Below, piece after piece: positions 1 to 12,470 of a DNA stretch of 64,000 nucleotides. The notes under the pieces were generated by a model. The model was not told where the DNA came from. It did not search any database and saw nothing but the letters and a program-made list of their open reading frames with translations. Positions within the stretch are counted from its first letter, which is position 1. Every line of letters begins with the position of its first letter. A program made the translations under genes and the position numbers. The DNA comes from Stomorhina lunata (lineage: Eukaryota; Arthropoda; Insecta; Diptera; Rhiniidae), in contig OW121743.1 in NCBI GenBank assembly GCA_933228675.1, positions 54,059,903 through 54,123,902 of the forward strand, read 5' to 3'.

Positions 1-521
1 ATTTTTATAAATTTATTTTTATGAAAGAAAAAATTTGATAGGTTCTGATGAAAACTTAAGATTTTATTTACTTAAATTGGTCATCTATTTATACTTTTAA
101 AAACACTAAAACGCAAAACCCTTTATTTCTCAATTTAAAAAAATGGACTTAATCCACTTTTAAAATAAGGTCTTCATATAATAAAATCCAAAATTCTTCT
201 TTTGTAGAGGTTTATATTGGTGAACTATGTCTAACCTTTTTCTAAAGTTATAAAAATTTGTTTAAAGTATTTCCCTTATGGTCACGTAAATTGTTGGGGC
301 ATTAGAAAGTTATCGTTGTCGCACATAAAAAGGATCTAGTCATAATACACGTGTAAAAACAGACTTAGTCATATGAAAGGCCACCACCTCATGATGATGA
401 CGATAAGAATATACGATAGCTATGTATGACTTTGTTAGGGGTATAAAAGTTTATTTTTAAACTGTAACAGAACTTTGAAGGTATTAATCAATGGTAAATC
501 AGATAAATTGCGTGAATATTT
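1..521. other. AT-rich intergenic DNA, no gene seen
   Basis: No open frame of note and no recognisable element. The stretch is AT-rich with short homopolymer runs. Its right edge is set by the palindromic start of the dispersed repeat at about 522. Confidence 0.5.
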
Positions 522-1290
522 ATACCCTTTACCACCATAGGTGGAAAGGGTATTATAAGTTTGTGCTGATGTATGTAACGCATAGAAATATTTGTCTTAG
601 ACCCACCTTTTAGTATACCAATAGGCTTAGAATCACTTTCTGAGTCGATTTAGCGATGTCCGTCCGTCCGTCCGTCTGGCTGGCTGGCTGGACCCCAATG
701 TAAACCTTATAATCAAGCTACAGGTCGCAATTCTAAAGATAATTTGATGAAATTTGGCACAGATCATTTCTTTGATAATGGGACCATGGCTATTGAAATT
801 GATCAAAATCGGGCCATTATTTATGGTACCTCCCATAGGTCCCACTTCCCGGAATTGACATATTGGCCACAAATATCAATATTTTTTCATGAAATTTAAA
901 ACAAATACTACTTATATAAACTAAAATCACTGTACCAAATTTCGGTCCACATTTGACCATAGCTCCCATACAAACTCTTCTGTAAAAACGCACTAAATGA
1001 GACAAAAAATCACTAAAACGCTCGTAAATCTAAAGATAATGAACATTTTTTTTTGCATACATATTTTTTGTAACAACTGTATTCAATTTGCCAAATTTCG
1101 GTCCACATTTGACCCTAGCTCTCATGTAAGTCCAAATGACGGAAACAGGTTAAATATATAAGTTTTAAGAAAATGTTTGTATGATGGCAAAATTTAGCAA
1201 ATATTTGTCTTGATACAGGAAAAATTACACCTTTCACCTTAATGGTGAAGGGTATCGTATGGTCGGGCTTGACCGCCTATAGCGCTTTCT
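522..1290 (+). repeat. (GTCY)n-containing dispersed repeat, mini-me/DINE-like
   Basis: It starts with a palindrome around 522-550 (TACCCTTT ... AAAGGGTA). It continues through a conserved stretch (TTTGTGCTGATG, then CGCATAGAAATATTTGTC) and a proto-microsatellite GTCCGTCCGTCC at 659-678. The same order of motifs recurs reversed at about 21,930-22,155 and 48,820-49,048, and in diverged form at 38,910-39,065, so this is an interspersed family. Drosophila mini-me and DINE-1 (INE-1) elements carry a GTCY tract of this kind; assignment to either is an inference. The far end, near 1,240-1,290 (GGTGAAGGGTATCG ... TTACTTGTTT), resembles the usual 3' boundary of such repeats. No protein is encoded. Confidence 0.6.
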
Positions 1291-2110
1291 TACTTGTTTT
1301 ATATTCATTTATAATTTCCCTACTATTGGCTCAAAAACCAAAAGGAATATATATTCTGAATCCTTATGAAATGCTAAGGCGATTGAGCGATGTCCGTCTG
1401 TATGTCTGTCCGTCTCTTGAAATCACGATACCGCCTTTATGAAAAGAGCTAGGTCGCTGAAACTTGGCAAAGATATTTTTCATTTCTAGGAAAATTGGTA
1501 TTGAAATTGGGCGAAATTGGTTCACATTTGAACATAGCTTCCGTATAACCTCATCTAGGCTAATTGCTTATTTGCTAATAAATGACAAATAAAAACAGTT
1601 ATGATGATACAATTTGGTATATGGAAGTTTTTCAAAAGCACTAGGCAGCATATAAAATTTCATCGAAATCGGTTCACATTTACCCATAGCTCCCATACAA
1701 AACACTTACGGTAACAGCCTAAATTCCACCATGAATACACTTGAATGCCAACAAATGAAAAACTGTAATAGCTAGTGGCCATTTAGCACAAGAAAGTCTT
1801 ATATGAATACCAGTGTGACAAATTTTGTTACCATCGGTCACCATTTGACCATAGCTCCTATATAAAAACTTACGGAAACACAAAAATACAAAAAAGAAAA
1901 GGGGGTTTGTGTCCTTCTGTCCGTCAAATGAAAGCACAATAACGCCTTAACGAAAAGAGCTAGACGGACATAATTTTACAAAAGTATGTTCGATATCTTT
2001 AAAAAGTTGTGTATTGAAAATGGGCGAAATCGGTTAAGATTTAGTTTTTCTTCTGTTATCCTTGACTTCCAGTGAAGAAGCATAGGGCCTCACATTTAGT
2101 TAGAGCTCCC
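930..2110 (+). repeat. Cluster of degenerate dispersed-repeat pieces with a recurring CATTTGACCATAGCTCC motif
   Basis: The motif GGTCCACATTTGACCATAGC or close variants recurs near 945, 1,100, 1,515, 1,670, 1,835 and 2,090, usually preceded by an AAATTTCGG-like word. Spacing is irregular (about 155-415 bases), so this looks like several nested or broken copies of one non-coding dispersed repeat rather than a regular satellite. A second short GTCYG tract lies at 1,390-1,415. The cluster overlaps the end of the preceding repeat. No coding potential is seen. Confidence 0.5.
2048..2093 (-). repeat. 3'-terminal scrap of the RTE-like LINE
   Basis: This short stretch (TTCTTCTGTTATCCTTGACT then CATAGGGCCTCA) matches the 3' end of the minus-strand LINEs at 15,629-15,675 and 42,486-42,540, including the trinucleotide tail. 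It has one substitution and a short insertion (GAAGAAGC for GGAGC). It is best read as an extremely 5'-truncated insertion of the same LINE family. Confidence 0.7.
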
Positions 2111-2246
2111 ATAAAACCCTGCCCCGGGAATCATATTAATGCTGATCAATTGAATAGAATTGTAATAGCTATGACAACTTAATTTACAACAACAGTAAAC
2201 CTGGTTTAATCAGACGTGCAAACATGCAGTCAGATCCCGAGAGGTA

Positions 2247-4150
2247 GCTTTTAGTAACTGGCGTAATAACCAAAATCCAGTTACTGATTTGCAGCGCAAA
2301 CAGGCAAGGCGTACGTGTGCCAAAGTATTAAGGCGTGAAAAGGCTCTGTACGAGCAACGCCTTCGTACTAAAATTTCTGGTCATTCGTTAAAAGAGTCAA
2401 GAATAATGCTAGTTCTTCAATTTCTTCTCTTTTAAAGGATGGTCAGACATTCACAGACCCGGTTGATAAAGCTAACCTTTTAGCTGAACTATTTGCAAGC
2501 AATTCTCTCTTGCCGGAAAGCACTCAACCTCTGCCCGAGCTCGAAAGAGTATCTGTAACTATGCCAAAGATATTCTTTCGCGCTCGTGCTGTAAAACGGG
2601 TTTTAGCGGATCTCAATATAAATAAGTCTCCAGGGCCAGATGGCATTCCAGCACTGGTCTTGAAGCAGTGCTCTTCGACGCTTGCGCGTCCATTAGCTAA
2701 CCTTTTCAGCACCTTGTACCATGCCGGTACATTTCCTCGGTGCTGGAAGGTTGCTAATGTCACGCCAATCCCTAAAAAGGGTGAGGCTAACAACCCTGAA
2801 AATTACCGCCCAATTGCAATTGGTTCTGCACTCTCCAAAGTTTTGGAGAGTATGGTAAACCACCATCTTATTAAATATTTAGAGTCTAACAACCTACTAA
2901 GCGACCGCCAGTATGGGTTCCGTAGGGGACGCTCTACGGGAGACCTGCTAGCCTTCCTATCGGAAAAATGGTGTCAATCAATACACCGTTTTGGCGAAAG
3001 TAAAGTTGTGGCTCTAGATATTTCCAAGGCGTTTGATAGAGTGTGGCACGGAGCACTTCTATCAAAGCTTATTGCCTTTGGTGTCGGTAATAACTTCTCT
3101 CGGTTTATATCGAGCTTCCTCAGAGATCGCACTATACGAGTTGTTATAGATGGGTTCTCCTCAAACGAGTTCAAGATTAATTCAGGGGTACCGCAAGGTT
3201 CTGTTCTTTCTCCTACTCTATTTCTTATCTTTATAAATTACCTTCTTCGTCAAACTTCCAATCCTATCTACTCTTTTGCAGATGATAGTAACATTTGAAA
3301 TTCATATTCATTCAATCGTAGGCCAAGCCTACTTGAGGTTGACTCTATGAGACAAAACATGAATGAATCATTAAACCGCGATTTAGAAACAATTTCAGAA
3401 TGGGGTCGTGAGAATATAGTTCATTTTAATGCGCGGAAAACTCAATGTTGTATGCTTACACATAAACGCACGGCAAACCATGTTATTTCATCTGTATTAA
3501 TGGGTGGTGTACATATTGAGGAATCAGATGCTCTTGATGTTCTAGGCATGCGAATACAATGTGATGTTCGTTGGACAAAGCATATCTTTCAAGTGTCGAA
3601 AGAAGCATTCAAGTGCCTCGGTTTTCTAAAACGGTGTAAAAGATACTTCACTTCTTCTGATCTCCTTACTATTTACACCACCAACATCCGACCGAAAATG
3701 GAATACAACTCTCATGTATGGGCCGGTGCTTCAAAGTCTATTTTGGAGCTTCTCGACCGAGTGCAAGAGAGGGCGAAATTGCTCATCGGTGACAGTAGGG
3801 TATCCAACTCTATTGATTCACTGGAGCACCGTCGCAATGTGGGTTGTGTCTCACTGTTCTATCGTTACTACTTTGGAATGTGCTCTAACGAAATCAGGGA
3901 ACTCGTTCCCGAAACTCGAACTTTTTTACGCAACACACGTCATTCTGCTAGAGCACATTCCTTTGTGGTCGATTGGCCGGTAAACCGAACAACACACTAC
4001 AGAGAAAATTCGTTCTTTAGTCGTACAGTTCGTATGTGGAATTCGCTTCCCACAGAAATTTTTCCTGCTAGTTGCAATATAGGTAAATTCAAATCAAATG
4101 TCCACAAACACTACTCCATCTATCCTCCTTCCCATAACCTATTTTCCTAG
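2247..4150 (+). pseudogene. Non-LTR retrotransposon (LINE) 3' half with reverse transcriptase, disabled
   Basis: The frame carries the linker typical upstream of a LINE reverse transcriptase, then the RT core. NKSPGPDGIP is the conserved entry motif, LDISKAFDRVWH holds the first catalytic aspartate, SGVPQGSVLSP is the template-grip motif and SFADDSN is the FADD catalytic box. A single in-frame TGA at 3,296-3,298, immediately after the FADD box, divides the RT from its C-terminal part; the same frame reopens directly and runs to 4,150. A frameshift near 2,400-2,430 separates the upstream linker (from 2,247) from the RT frame. The C-terminal part (for example the RMWNSLP motif) fits the CR1/L2/jockey side of the LINE tree, but clade assignment by eye is uncertain. 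The endonuclease and ORF1 are missing, so the copy is 5'-truncated. It is otherwise well preserved. Confidence 0.85.
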
Positions 4151-4222
4151 TTCCAACACAATGCATCGCATAAGTAGGGGTCATCCCCTGAGTGCTGGTC
4201 CTAAGTTAAAAAAAAAATATAT
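4151..4222 (+). other. 3' UTR and A-rich tail of the LINE
   Basis: The LINE reading frame ends at 4,150 and is followed by about 50 bases and an A-run (4,207-4,216) with ATATATAAA, consistent with the 3' tail of a LINE insertion. I could not identify a target-site duplication because the 5' boundary is unclear. Confidence 0.5.
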
Positions 4223-5050
4223 AAAGGCCAGCGAGTGTATACAATTTTGTGACAATCGGTACAACATCACCTTTTTATATCTACCATCAAAAAGATTTGG
4301 AGATACATTTAGTATTTAAATATTGCACCTACGAAATTATTAGATAGCTATCAATCAATGTTAAGTTAAAACTTAACATACGTTGGATGCATAAGGAACT
4401 CCTTACAAAATATGCATATGGACCTGCCGTATTGCTATTAACGTGTTTGGCCTAACCATTAAGTGCAACGAAAAGCATTTAACAGCTTAATAATGTAAAA
4501 CTATACCCGGTTATGAGAAAAAAATCGGGTAATTTACTTCAATATTTTGATATTTTTAAGAAATTTAAGTGACTTTTTCTAGCTTAAAGAAATTTAAACC
4601 AAGAAATTTTGAAGTTTTTAGAAATTAAAATTTTTTGCATCTTTACTTTAAAGCTTATAACTTTGATAATATTATAGATATTTACATGATATTTTGTATA
4701 AATAACCTAAACACTTCAAAGATTTAATAACAGAAAAATTTACTAAAAATTTTTGTTTTTGTAAAATTTATATAAAGTTAAAAACCAAAAAAAAAAAATT
4801 TTTTTAGATATGATTATTTTTTAAACTTTCACAATTTGATAAAACTAAAAATTGTTTTAATTTTCAAAGAGAAAGAATACTACCACTGAAAACCGATCGG
4901 TTATAAATGTGATAAAACGTTACATGATGAAACGTGGTTTTATAAAGCGGTTTTCAATAAGAAACCTAAAAAAGTTTTTTTTTTAATAAAACAAAAACGG
5001 TTTTGGGTATCAATGAAATTCATTATTCCTGTAAAAGACGTTTAATGCTA
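4223..5050. other. AT-rich stretch, no gene seen
   Basis: Dense A and T runs with no open frame or recognisable element. Confidence 0.5.
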
Positions 5051-5345
5051 TTATGTATGAAACTCATTTTTTTTTGCATGGTCACCACGGGCACGCTTGC
5101 AGAAGTCCAGACTCTGAACCTAATTTTCGACTGTTTTCAAGTATAAATTGGTCGATACAGCAATTTCACGTTCGACATTCATATGAAGTTCACCAACCGT
5201 CGCTAGCTTGTTGGCATAGACCATAGACTTGACATTGCACGGAGGAAGAAAAGAAAACCGCACCAAACCGTCATTTTTTCGGGATGCAATGATGACTCAT
5301 GGAGTACGTGTGGATTGCTGCCTGACCAATAACGCATATTATGTT
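5051..5345 (-). pseudogene. Mariner-like transposase relic, internally deleted
   Basis: Read on the minus strand the sequence gives MRYWSGSNPHVLHE, then LHPEKMTVWCGF. After a loss of the middle of the protein and a frame change it gives VYANKLATVGELHMNVE and SLDFCKRARGDHAK, ending at a stop. These are recognisable blocks of a dipteran Tc1/mariner-superfamily transposase: the region before the second catalytic aspartate, and the C-terminus. The segment holding the second and third catalytic acids is deleted, and an in-frame TAG interrupts the C-terminal block. It is a dead fragment lying directly upstream of, and opposed to, the jockey-like relic. Confidence 0.7.
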
Positions 5346-5359
5346 TATTGACGAAGCCA

Positions 5360-6621
5360 TTTAGCATCGCTGAACTTTGAGGCCACTCTTAACGTTGAGG
5401 CCGTTCACTCCGAACCGTCCAATCTCCCTGTTGTCACCTGTCGCAAAGACACTTGAGACACTTCTCCTCCCGAGTCTGATACAACATCTACCAGCTGCAT
5501 CTCATCAACACGGTTTCCGCAAAGAACACAGTACTACCAGTGCGTTAACTGCCATCACCACATATATATGCCATGGTAGAGCTTGACCTGTCAAAAGCAT
5601 TTGACATGGTCAGCAAACCTCTTTGAAGACATCGCCAGCTCAAGTCTTCCAAATTTCATTAAAAGATGGGTTGTAAACTATATGTGTGGCCGCAAGTCAT
5701 TCGGAGCTTAGAAACCAAAAGTCAAAACCCCGTAGAGTTAAACAAGGAGTACCATAGGGTGGAGTTCTCTACCCGATCCTATTTAATTTCTCCCTTTCTA
5801 AACTCCCGGCGCCACCCGAAGGAGTAGAATTAATAACATACGCCGATGACTGCACAATAATGGCAAAGAGCAATAACATTGACGAGCTATGCGATAAAAT
5901 AAATCAATACCTAGGGACGTAAAAAACTTTTTCACTGCTAGAAATCTGAAGCTTTCTCCAGAAAAATCATCGGCATGGACGATGATTCTTCACCACATGG
6001 ACGAAGGAAGTATCACTAGAACTAAATGTCTTAGTCGACGATGTAAGAATACCGACGAAAACCCGCCCCAAAATATTGGGAGTGACATTCGACAGCTTAT
6101 ACTAGTCATCAGCACATGCCACCGCAAATTGCGATTAATTATGCGGTAGGAATAAGGTCCTCAAGTCGCTAGCCGGCAGCACTTGGGGAAAAGATAAAGA
6201 AACCCTATTTGCAACCTATAAAGCAATTGATCGGTGCGTGACAAATTATGCTGCTCCCGTGTGGTCACCAAGTGTAAGCGAAACTCAGTGGAAAAAGCTC
6301 CAGAGCTGTAAAATGCAGCCCTCAAAACTATAACAGACTGCCTAAAAATGTCCTCAGAAAGCCATCTACATGAGGAGACGAAGGTCGTGCTACTTAAGGA
6401 ACATAGCCAAATGCTAACTAGGCAATTCCTTCTGGGAAGTCATGGGGGAGATCATCCGAACCACCATCTAGCGGAATTAGATCCCCCTTCACTACGTGTT
6501 AGGAAGGACCTTCGTTGCCATGAGAATGATTTAAGACAGTATACCACCCAGCCACTCAATATCACCTCATATAAAGCAGCTCTGGAAGACATTCACAGAA
6601 GCATGGTAACGTCAACTACAT
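5360..6621 (+). pseudogene. Jockey-like LINE reverse transcriptase relic
   Basis: Fragments in several frames give RPISLLSPVAKTLETLLLP, HQHGFRKEHSTTSAL, ELDLSKAFD (first catalytic aspartate), VPxGGVLYPILFNF with an in-frame stop, TYADDCTIMAK (YADD box), PKILGVTFDS and SHLHEETKVVLLKEHSQML. The order and wording match the jockey-type reverse transcriptase common in Diptera. Multiple frameshifts and stops show it is old. The 3' end is cut off at 6,621, where the fold-back array begins, so the array either inserted here or marks a deletion junction. Confidence 0.8.
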
Positions 6622-8046
6622 CTACACCATTTTCAATTGTAATTGAGAAATTTTCAAATTGAATTGAGAAATTTTCAATTGAAATTGAGAATTTTCAATT
6701 GAAATTGAGAAATATTCAATTGGAATTGAGAATTTTCAATTGAAATTGAGAAATTTTCAATTGAAATTGTGAAATTTTCAATTGAAATTGAGACTTTTCA
6801 ATTGAAATTGAGAAATATTCAATTCAAATTGAGAATTTTCATTTGAAAATGAGAAATTTTCAATTGAAATTGAGAAATTTTCAATTGAAATTGAGAATTT
6901 TTCAATTGAAAATGAGAATTTGAAAATTGAAATTGAGAAAATCCCGATTGGAAATGAGAAATTTTCAATTGAAATTGAGAATTTTTAAATTTAAATTGAG
7001 AATTTTTCAATTGAAATTGAGAAAAGCCCAATTGAAAATGAGGTTGATTTTTTAATTGAAATTGAGAAATTTTCAATTGGAATTGAGAAATTTTCAATTG
7101 AAACTGAGAAATTTTTAATTGAAAACGAGAAATTTTCAATTGAAATTGAGAAAACCTAAATTGAAAATGAGGTTGAAATTCCACTTGGGGTGTTCTCAAT
7201 TTCAATTGAAAAATTCTCAATTTAAATTTAAAATTTCTCAATTTCAATTGAAAATTTCTCAATTTCAATTGAAAATTTCTCATTTTCAATTGAAAATTTC
7301 TCATTTTCTATTGAAAAATTCAATTAAAAAATTCAACCTCATTTTCAATTGTGCTTTTCTCAATTTCAATTGAAAAATTCTCAATTTAAATTTAAAAATT
7401 CTTAATTTCAATTGAAAATTTCTCATTTTCAATTGGGCTTTCCTCAATTTCAATTCAAAAATTCTCAATTTCAATTGAAAATTTCTCAATTTAAACAGAA
7501 TGTTTTCATTTACAATTAGGGTTTTCTCAATTTTAATTGAAAATTTCTCATTTTTAATTGAAAATTCTCAAATTCAATTGAAAATTTCTCAATTTCAAAT
7601 GAAAATTCTCAATTTCAATTGAAAATTTCTCATTTTCAATTGAAAATTCTCAATTTCAATTTAATATTCAGAATTTCAATTGAATATTTCTCAATTTCAA
7701 TTGAAAAATTCTCAATTTAAATTTAAAAATTCTCAATTTTAATTGAAAATTTCTCATTTTCAATTGGGCTTTCCTCCATATCAATTCAAAAATTCTCAAT
7801 TTCAATTGAAAATTTCTCAATTTTAATTGATTTTTTTCATTTCCAATTAGGGTTTTCTCAATTTTAATTGAAAATTTCTCATTTTAAATTAAAAATTCTC
7901 AAATTCAATTGAAAATTTCTCAATTTCAAATGAAAATTCTCAATTTCAATTGAAAATTTCTCATTTTCAATTGAAAATTCTCAATTTCAATTGAGTATTC
8001 TGAATTTCAATTGAATATTTCTCAATTTCAATTGAAAATGGTGTAG
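6622..8046. repeat. Fold-back array of 21-bp repeats with CAATTG core, bounded by inverted termini
   Basis: Dozens of copies of a 21-bp unit built on TTTTCAATTGAAATTGAG. Each unit contains the perfect dyad TTTTCAATTGAAAA. From 6,640 to about 7,180 the units read in one direction; from about 7,190 to 8,030 they read as the reverse complement. The spacer near 7,185-7,195 is not repetitive. The whole array is bounded by matching inverted words: CTACACCATTTTCAATTG at 6,622-6,639 and its reverse complement at 8,029-8,046. This is the architecture of Foldback-type elements, whose long inverted ends are made of short tandem repeats. Long open frames across it are translations of the repeat and are not genes. 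Confidence 0.85.
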
Positions 8047-9189
8047 TTGAAGTCTTGTTTATGCTTTAGCAAATTTGAACAAGAAGAATGAATTCCTTTA
8101 AATATGTTATTAAAACTGATATGTATCATCATCACCTACTCCCTCATTGTTAAAAGTCAATGGATTTGCCAAAAATAATAATAAAAGAATTTTATCATAA
8201 TTTGTAGCTTTTAGTCCTTTTTATTCTTTTCCGTTTCCCCAGATTTTTATCATAAATAGAAATGGAATTTGTTGAAAAAAAATTTGTAAATTTTTACCAC
8301 TAAAATTTGTTTGTTATATTTTTTGTTGAATTTTAGTATTTGTTAAAGGTTGTAAAAATATTTCCGACTTTTGTTTGTTATACAAATACTAAAAATTTTG
8401 TAAAGAACCCTTTGCTTTAGATTCCTTCGCCCAAACAAATTTTATAGACTAGTTTTAGTGAAAGTTTTTATATTGTTCCAACGTTTAAACTTTGCACTTT
8501 TCATAATCTGTTTTATATGTTTTTTTTTGGGGATACATTTTAGATGTGATGTTCAATTTTTTTTTTCATGTAAAAAAAATTTAACAAAATTTTCCGGCAA
8601 AAGAATGTTCAATTCATGTTTTTTGTTGGTGAAAATTCTAGAGGGGGAAGAAAGGAGTAAAATTTTTATTTTTTTGGAAGTTTTATTATTTTCACAAAAT
8701 CTGTTGCAAATTCCTAAAATTTTATCGTTTATGAAAAGATTTTATGAAAATATGAGATTTTATATTTTTTTATTTAGTTTGATTTTGTTCGATTATTTGT
8801 TTGGTTGGTTTCGGTTTCTCTGTCTGGTATTTGGGTATTTTATTTCATGCGGCCATAAATTTATTTATTTTGTAACTGGGGAAATAAGTTTTAGAAAAGT
8901 ATTTTTTCGGCCATATTTTGGTGGCTATTGACCGCAAATATAATTGAGTTTTTTTTATACGAGTATTTTGGTAAAGCGAAAGGATTTCTGTTGGAATTTG
9001 CAAACAATAGAGAATAAAGTTTTATATTTTCTATGAATTATATTTTATAAAAGGATTAAGGAAGGGTTAAATCTTTATTTGAAATATTTTAAATTAAAAT
9101 TGAAATATATTTGAATTTAAGGCAATGATAAAATATGATTGTTTTAATTGATAGTTATGGTTTTGGTTTTGTTAAAGTGCAATTTTTTC
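8047..9189. other. AT-rich spacer between two arrays, no supported gene
   Basis: A 157-codon open frame at 8,458-8,931 is almost wholly Phe, Ile, Leu, Cys and Lys, as expected by chance from T-rich DNA. It has no recognisable domain, so I do not call it a gene. Nothing else is seen. Confidence 0.5.
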
Positions 9190-12100
9190 GTGACAAACAT
9201 TTTTTTTAAGAAAATTTTTCGTTACAAAAACTTTTCATTATAAAAATTTTCTATGGACAATTTTTGTAGAAATTTTTTCGTTATAAAAATTTTTCATTAT
9301 AACCAAAAACTTTCTATAGAAAAATTTTTATAACGAAAAATTTTTTATAGAAAAATTATTGTAACGAAAAATTTTCTACAGAATTTTTTTCTTAAAGAAA
9401 TTTTTTTTTTAGAAAATCTAAAGAAAAATTTTTTAACGAAAAATTTTCTACAGAAACATTTTTTTAATGAAAAATTTACCATAGAAAAATTTGTATAACG
9501 AAAAATGTTTATAAAGACAATTTTGTATAGAAAAATTTTTATTACGAAAAATTTTTTAACGACAAATTTTCTATAAAAACATTTTTATAACAAAAAATTT
9601 TCTGTAGAAAAATTTTCTGTAAAAAAATTTTAGAACGAAAACATTATTTTAACGAAAAATTTTCTGTAGAACAATTTTTTTAACGAAAAATTTTCTATAG
9701 AAAAATTTGTTTAACGAAAAATTTTCTATTAAAAAATTTTTTTAACGAAAAATTTTCTATAAAAAAATTATTCTATAGAAAATTTTTCGTTAAAAAATTT
9801 TTCAATAGAAAATTTTTCGTTAAAAAAATTTTCTATAGAAAATTTTCTATAGAAAATTTTTTATAACGAACAATTTTCTATAGAAAATTTTTTATAACGA
9901 ACAATTTTCTATAGAAAATTTTTTATAACGAACAATTTTCTATAGAAAATTTTTTATAACGAAAAATTTTCTATAGAAAATTTTTTATAACGAAAAATTT
10001 TCTATAGAAAATTTTTTATAACGAAAAATTTTCTATAGAAAATTTTTCATAACGAAAAATTTTCTATAGAAAATTTTTTATAACGAAAAATTTTCTATAG
10101 AAAATTTTTTATAACGAAAAATTTTCTATAGAAAACTTTTTATAACGAAAAATTTTCTGTAGAAAATTTTTTATAACGAAAAATTTTCTATAGAAAATTT
10201 TTTATAACGAAAAATTTTCTATAGAAAATTTTTTATAACGAAAAATTTTCTATAGAAAATTTTTTATAACGAAAAATTTTCTATAGAACATTTTTTATAA
10301 CGAAAAATTTTCTATAGAACATTTTTTATAACGAAAAATTTTCTATAGAAAATTTTTTATAACGAAAAAAATTTTTGATAACGAAAAATTTTCTATAGAA
10401 AATGTTTAATAACGAAAAATTTTCTATAGAAAATTTTTTATAACGAAAAAAATTTTTGATAACGAAAAATTTTCTATAGAAAATGTTTAATAACGAAAAA
10501 TTTTCTATAGAAAATTTTTCATAACGAAAAATTGTCTATAGAAAATTTTTTATAACAAAAATTTTCTATAGAAAAATTTTTATAACGAATAATTTCTGTA
10601 GAAAAATTTTTGTAACAAAAAATTTTCAATAGGAAAATTTTTTTAACGAAAAATTTTCTATAGAAATATTTTTTTAACGAAAAATTTTCTATAGAAATAT
10701 TTTTTTAACGAAAAATTTTCTATAGAAAATCTAAAGAAAAATTTCCTATAGAAAATTTTTAGTTAAAAAAATTTTCTATAGAAAATTTTTCGTTATAAAA
10801 AATTTTCTATAGAAAATTTTTAGTTAAAAAAATTTTTCTATAGAAAATTTTTCGTTAAAAAAATTTTTCTATAGAAAATTTTTCGTTAAAAAAATTTTTC
10901 TATAGAAAATTTTTCGTTAAAAAAATTTTTCTATAGAAAATTTTTCTATAGAAAATTATAAAAACTTTTTTATAGAAAATTTTTCGTTATGAAAATTTTT
11001 TTATAGAAAATTTTTCGCTATGAAGATTTTTCAAATGTAATTTTTTCATTATGAAAATTTGTCTATAGAAAATTTTTCGTTAAAAAAATTTTTCTATAGA
11101 AAATTTTTCGTTTGAAAAAATTTTTTGTTATAAAAATTTTTCTATAGAAAATTTTTCATTATAAAAATTTTTTTATAGAAAATTTTTCGTTATGAAAATT
11201 TTTTTATAGAAAATTTTTCGCTATGAAGATTTTTCAAATGTAATTTTTTCATTATGAAAATTTGTCTATAGAAAATTTTTCGTTAAAAAAATTTTTCTAT
11301 AGAAAATTTTTCGTTAAAAAAATTTTTCTATAGAAAATTTTTCGTTTGAAAAAATTTTTTGTTATAAAAATTTTTCTATAGAAAATTTTTCATTATAAAA
11401 ACTTTTTTATAGAAAATTTTTCGTTATGAAAATTTTTTTATAGAAAATTTTTCGCTATGAAGATTTTTCAAATGTAATTTTTTCATTATGAAAATTTGTC
11501 TATAGAAAATTTTTCATTATGAAAATTTTTTTTATATAGAAAATTTTTTGTTATACAAATTTTTCTATAGAAAATTTTTCGCTCAAAAAATGTTTCTATA
11601 GAAAATTTTTAGTTATACAAATTTTTCTTTAGAAAATTTTTAGTTATAAAAAAAATAGAAAATTTTTAATTATGACAATTTTTCTTTAGAAAATTTTTCG
11701 TTAAAAAAATTTTTCTATAGAAAATTTTTCGTTTAAAATTTTTTCTATAGAAAATTTTTCGTTAAAAAATTTTTTTTATAGAAAATGTTTTGCTTAAAAA
11801 ATAGAAAATGGAAAATTTTTGGTTTTAGAAATTTTTCTATAGAAATTTTTCGGTTAAACATTTTTTAAAATTTTTTTATAAAGATTTTTCTAACAAAACT
11901 TTTTGGTTTTAAAAAATTTAAGCTTTTGGTTTTAAAAATTTAAAATTTTTTGTTATAAAAATTTTTCTATAGAGAATTTTTCGTTAGAAAAATTTTTTGA
12001 AAGAAAATTTTTAATATATAATTTTTTTTTATAGCAAATTTTTTATAAAAATGTTTAGCTATACAAATTTTTCTGACGAAAAATTTTTATAACGAAATTT

Positions 12101-12470
12101 TTATTTTAATAAATTTTCTATAGAAAATTTTTTGTTATAAAAATTTTTATTATAGAAAATTTTTTGTTCTAAATTTTTTTTTATAAAAATTTTTTGTTAT
12201 AAATATTTTGCTACAGAAAGTTTTTTTATAAAAAATTTTTAGTTATTAACATTTTTCTATAGAAAATTTTTTTTGTTATTGAAATTATTCTATAGAAAAT
12301 TTGTTGTTATTGAAATTTTTCTATAGAAATTTTAAGTTATAAAATTTTTTCTTTAGAAAATTTTTCGTTACTTCAAGTTTTTCTATAGAAAATTTTTTGT
12401 TATAAAATTTGCTTTTATAGAAAATATTTCATTTTCTTTTATAGAAATTGTTTAGTTACAAAAATTTTTC
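9190..12470. repeat. Array of 31-bp palindromic repeats (CTATAG core) with several orientation switches
   Basis: In the most regular part (about 9,860-10,360) the monomer is 31 bp and contains the dyad AATTTTCTATAGAAAATT, followed by TTATAACG. The asymmetric word (TAACGAAAA or its complement TTTTCGTTA) shows orientation. It is forward from about 9,300 to 9,765, reversed at about 9,766-9,855, forward again to about 10,735, and reversed from about 10,740 to 12,460. Sequence quality decays toward both edges. A higher-order block containing TATGAAGATTTTTCAAATG recurs near 11,017, 11,220 and 11,454. No gene is present. Confidence 0.85.

Noticed and set aside
6819..7489. Open frames of 60-160 codons with repeating QFQLK/NFQLK residues
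   Set aside because: They are translations of the 21-bp repeat on both strands; the repeat length is a multiple of three, which keeps frames open.
8458..8931. 157-codon open frame
   Set aside because: Composition is that of T-rich DNA (Phe, Leu, Ile, Cys), with no domain and no promoter evidence; it looks like chance.
9190..12470. Regular repeats resembling a CRISPR array
   Set aside because: Monomers are contiguous and palindromic with no unique spacers, orientation switches occur, and the setting is eukaryotic.
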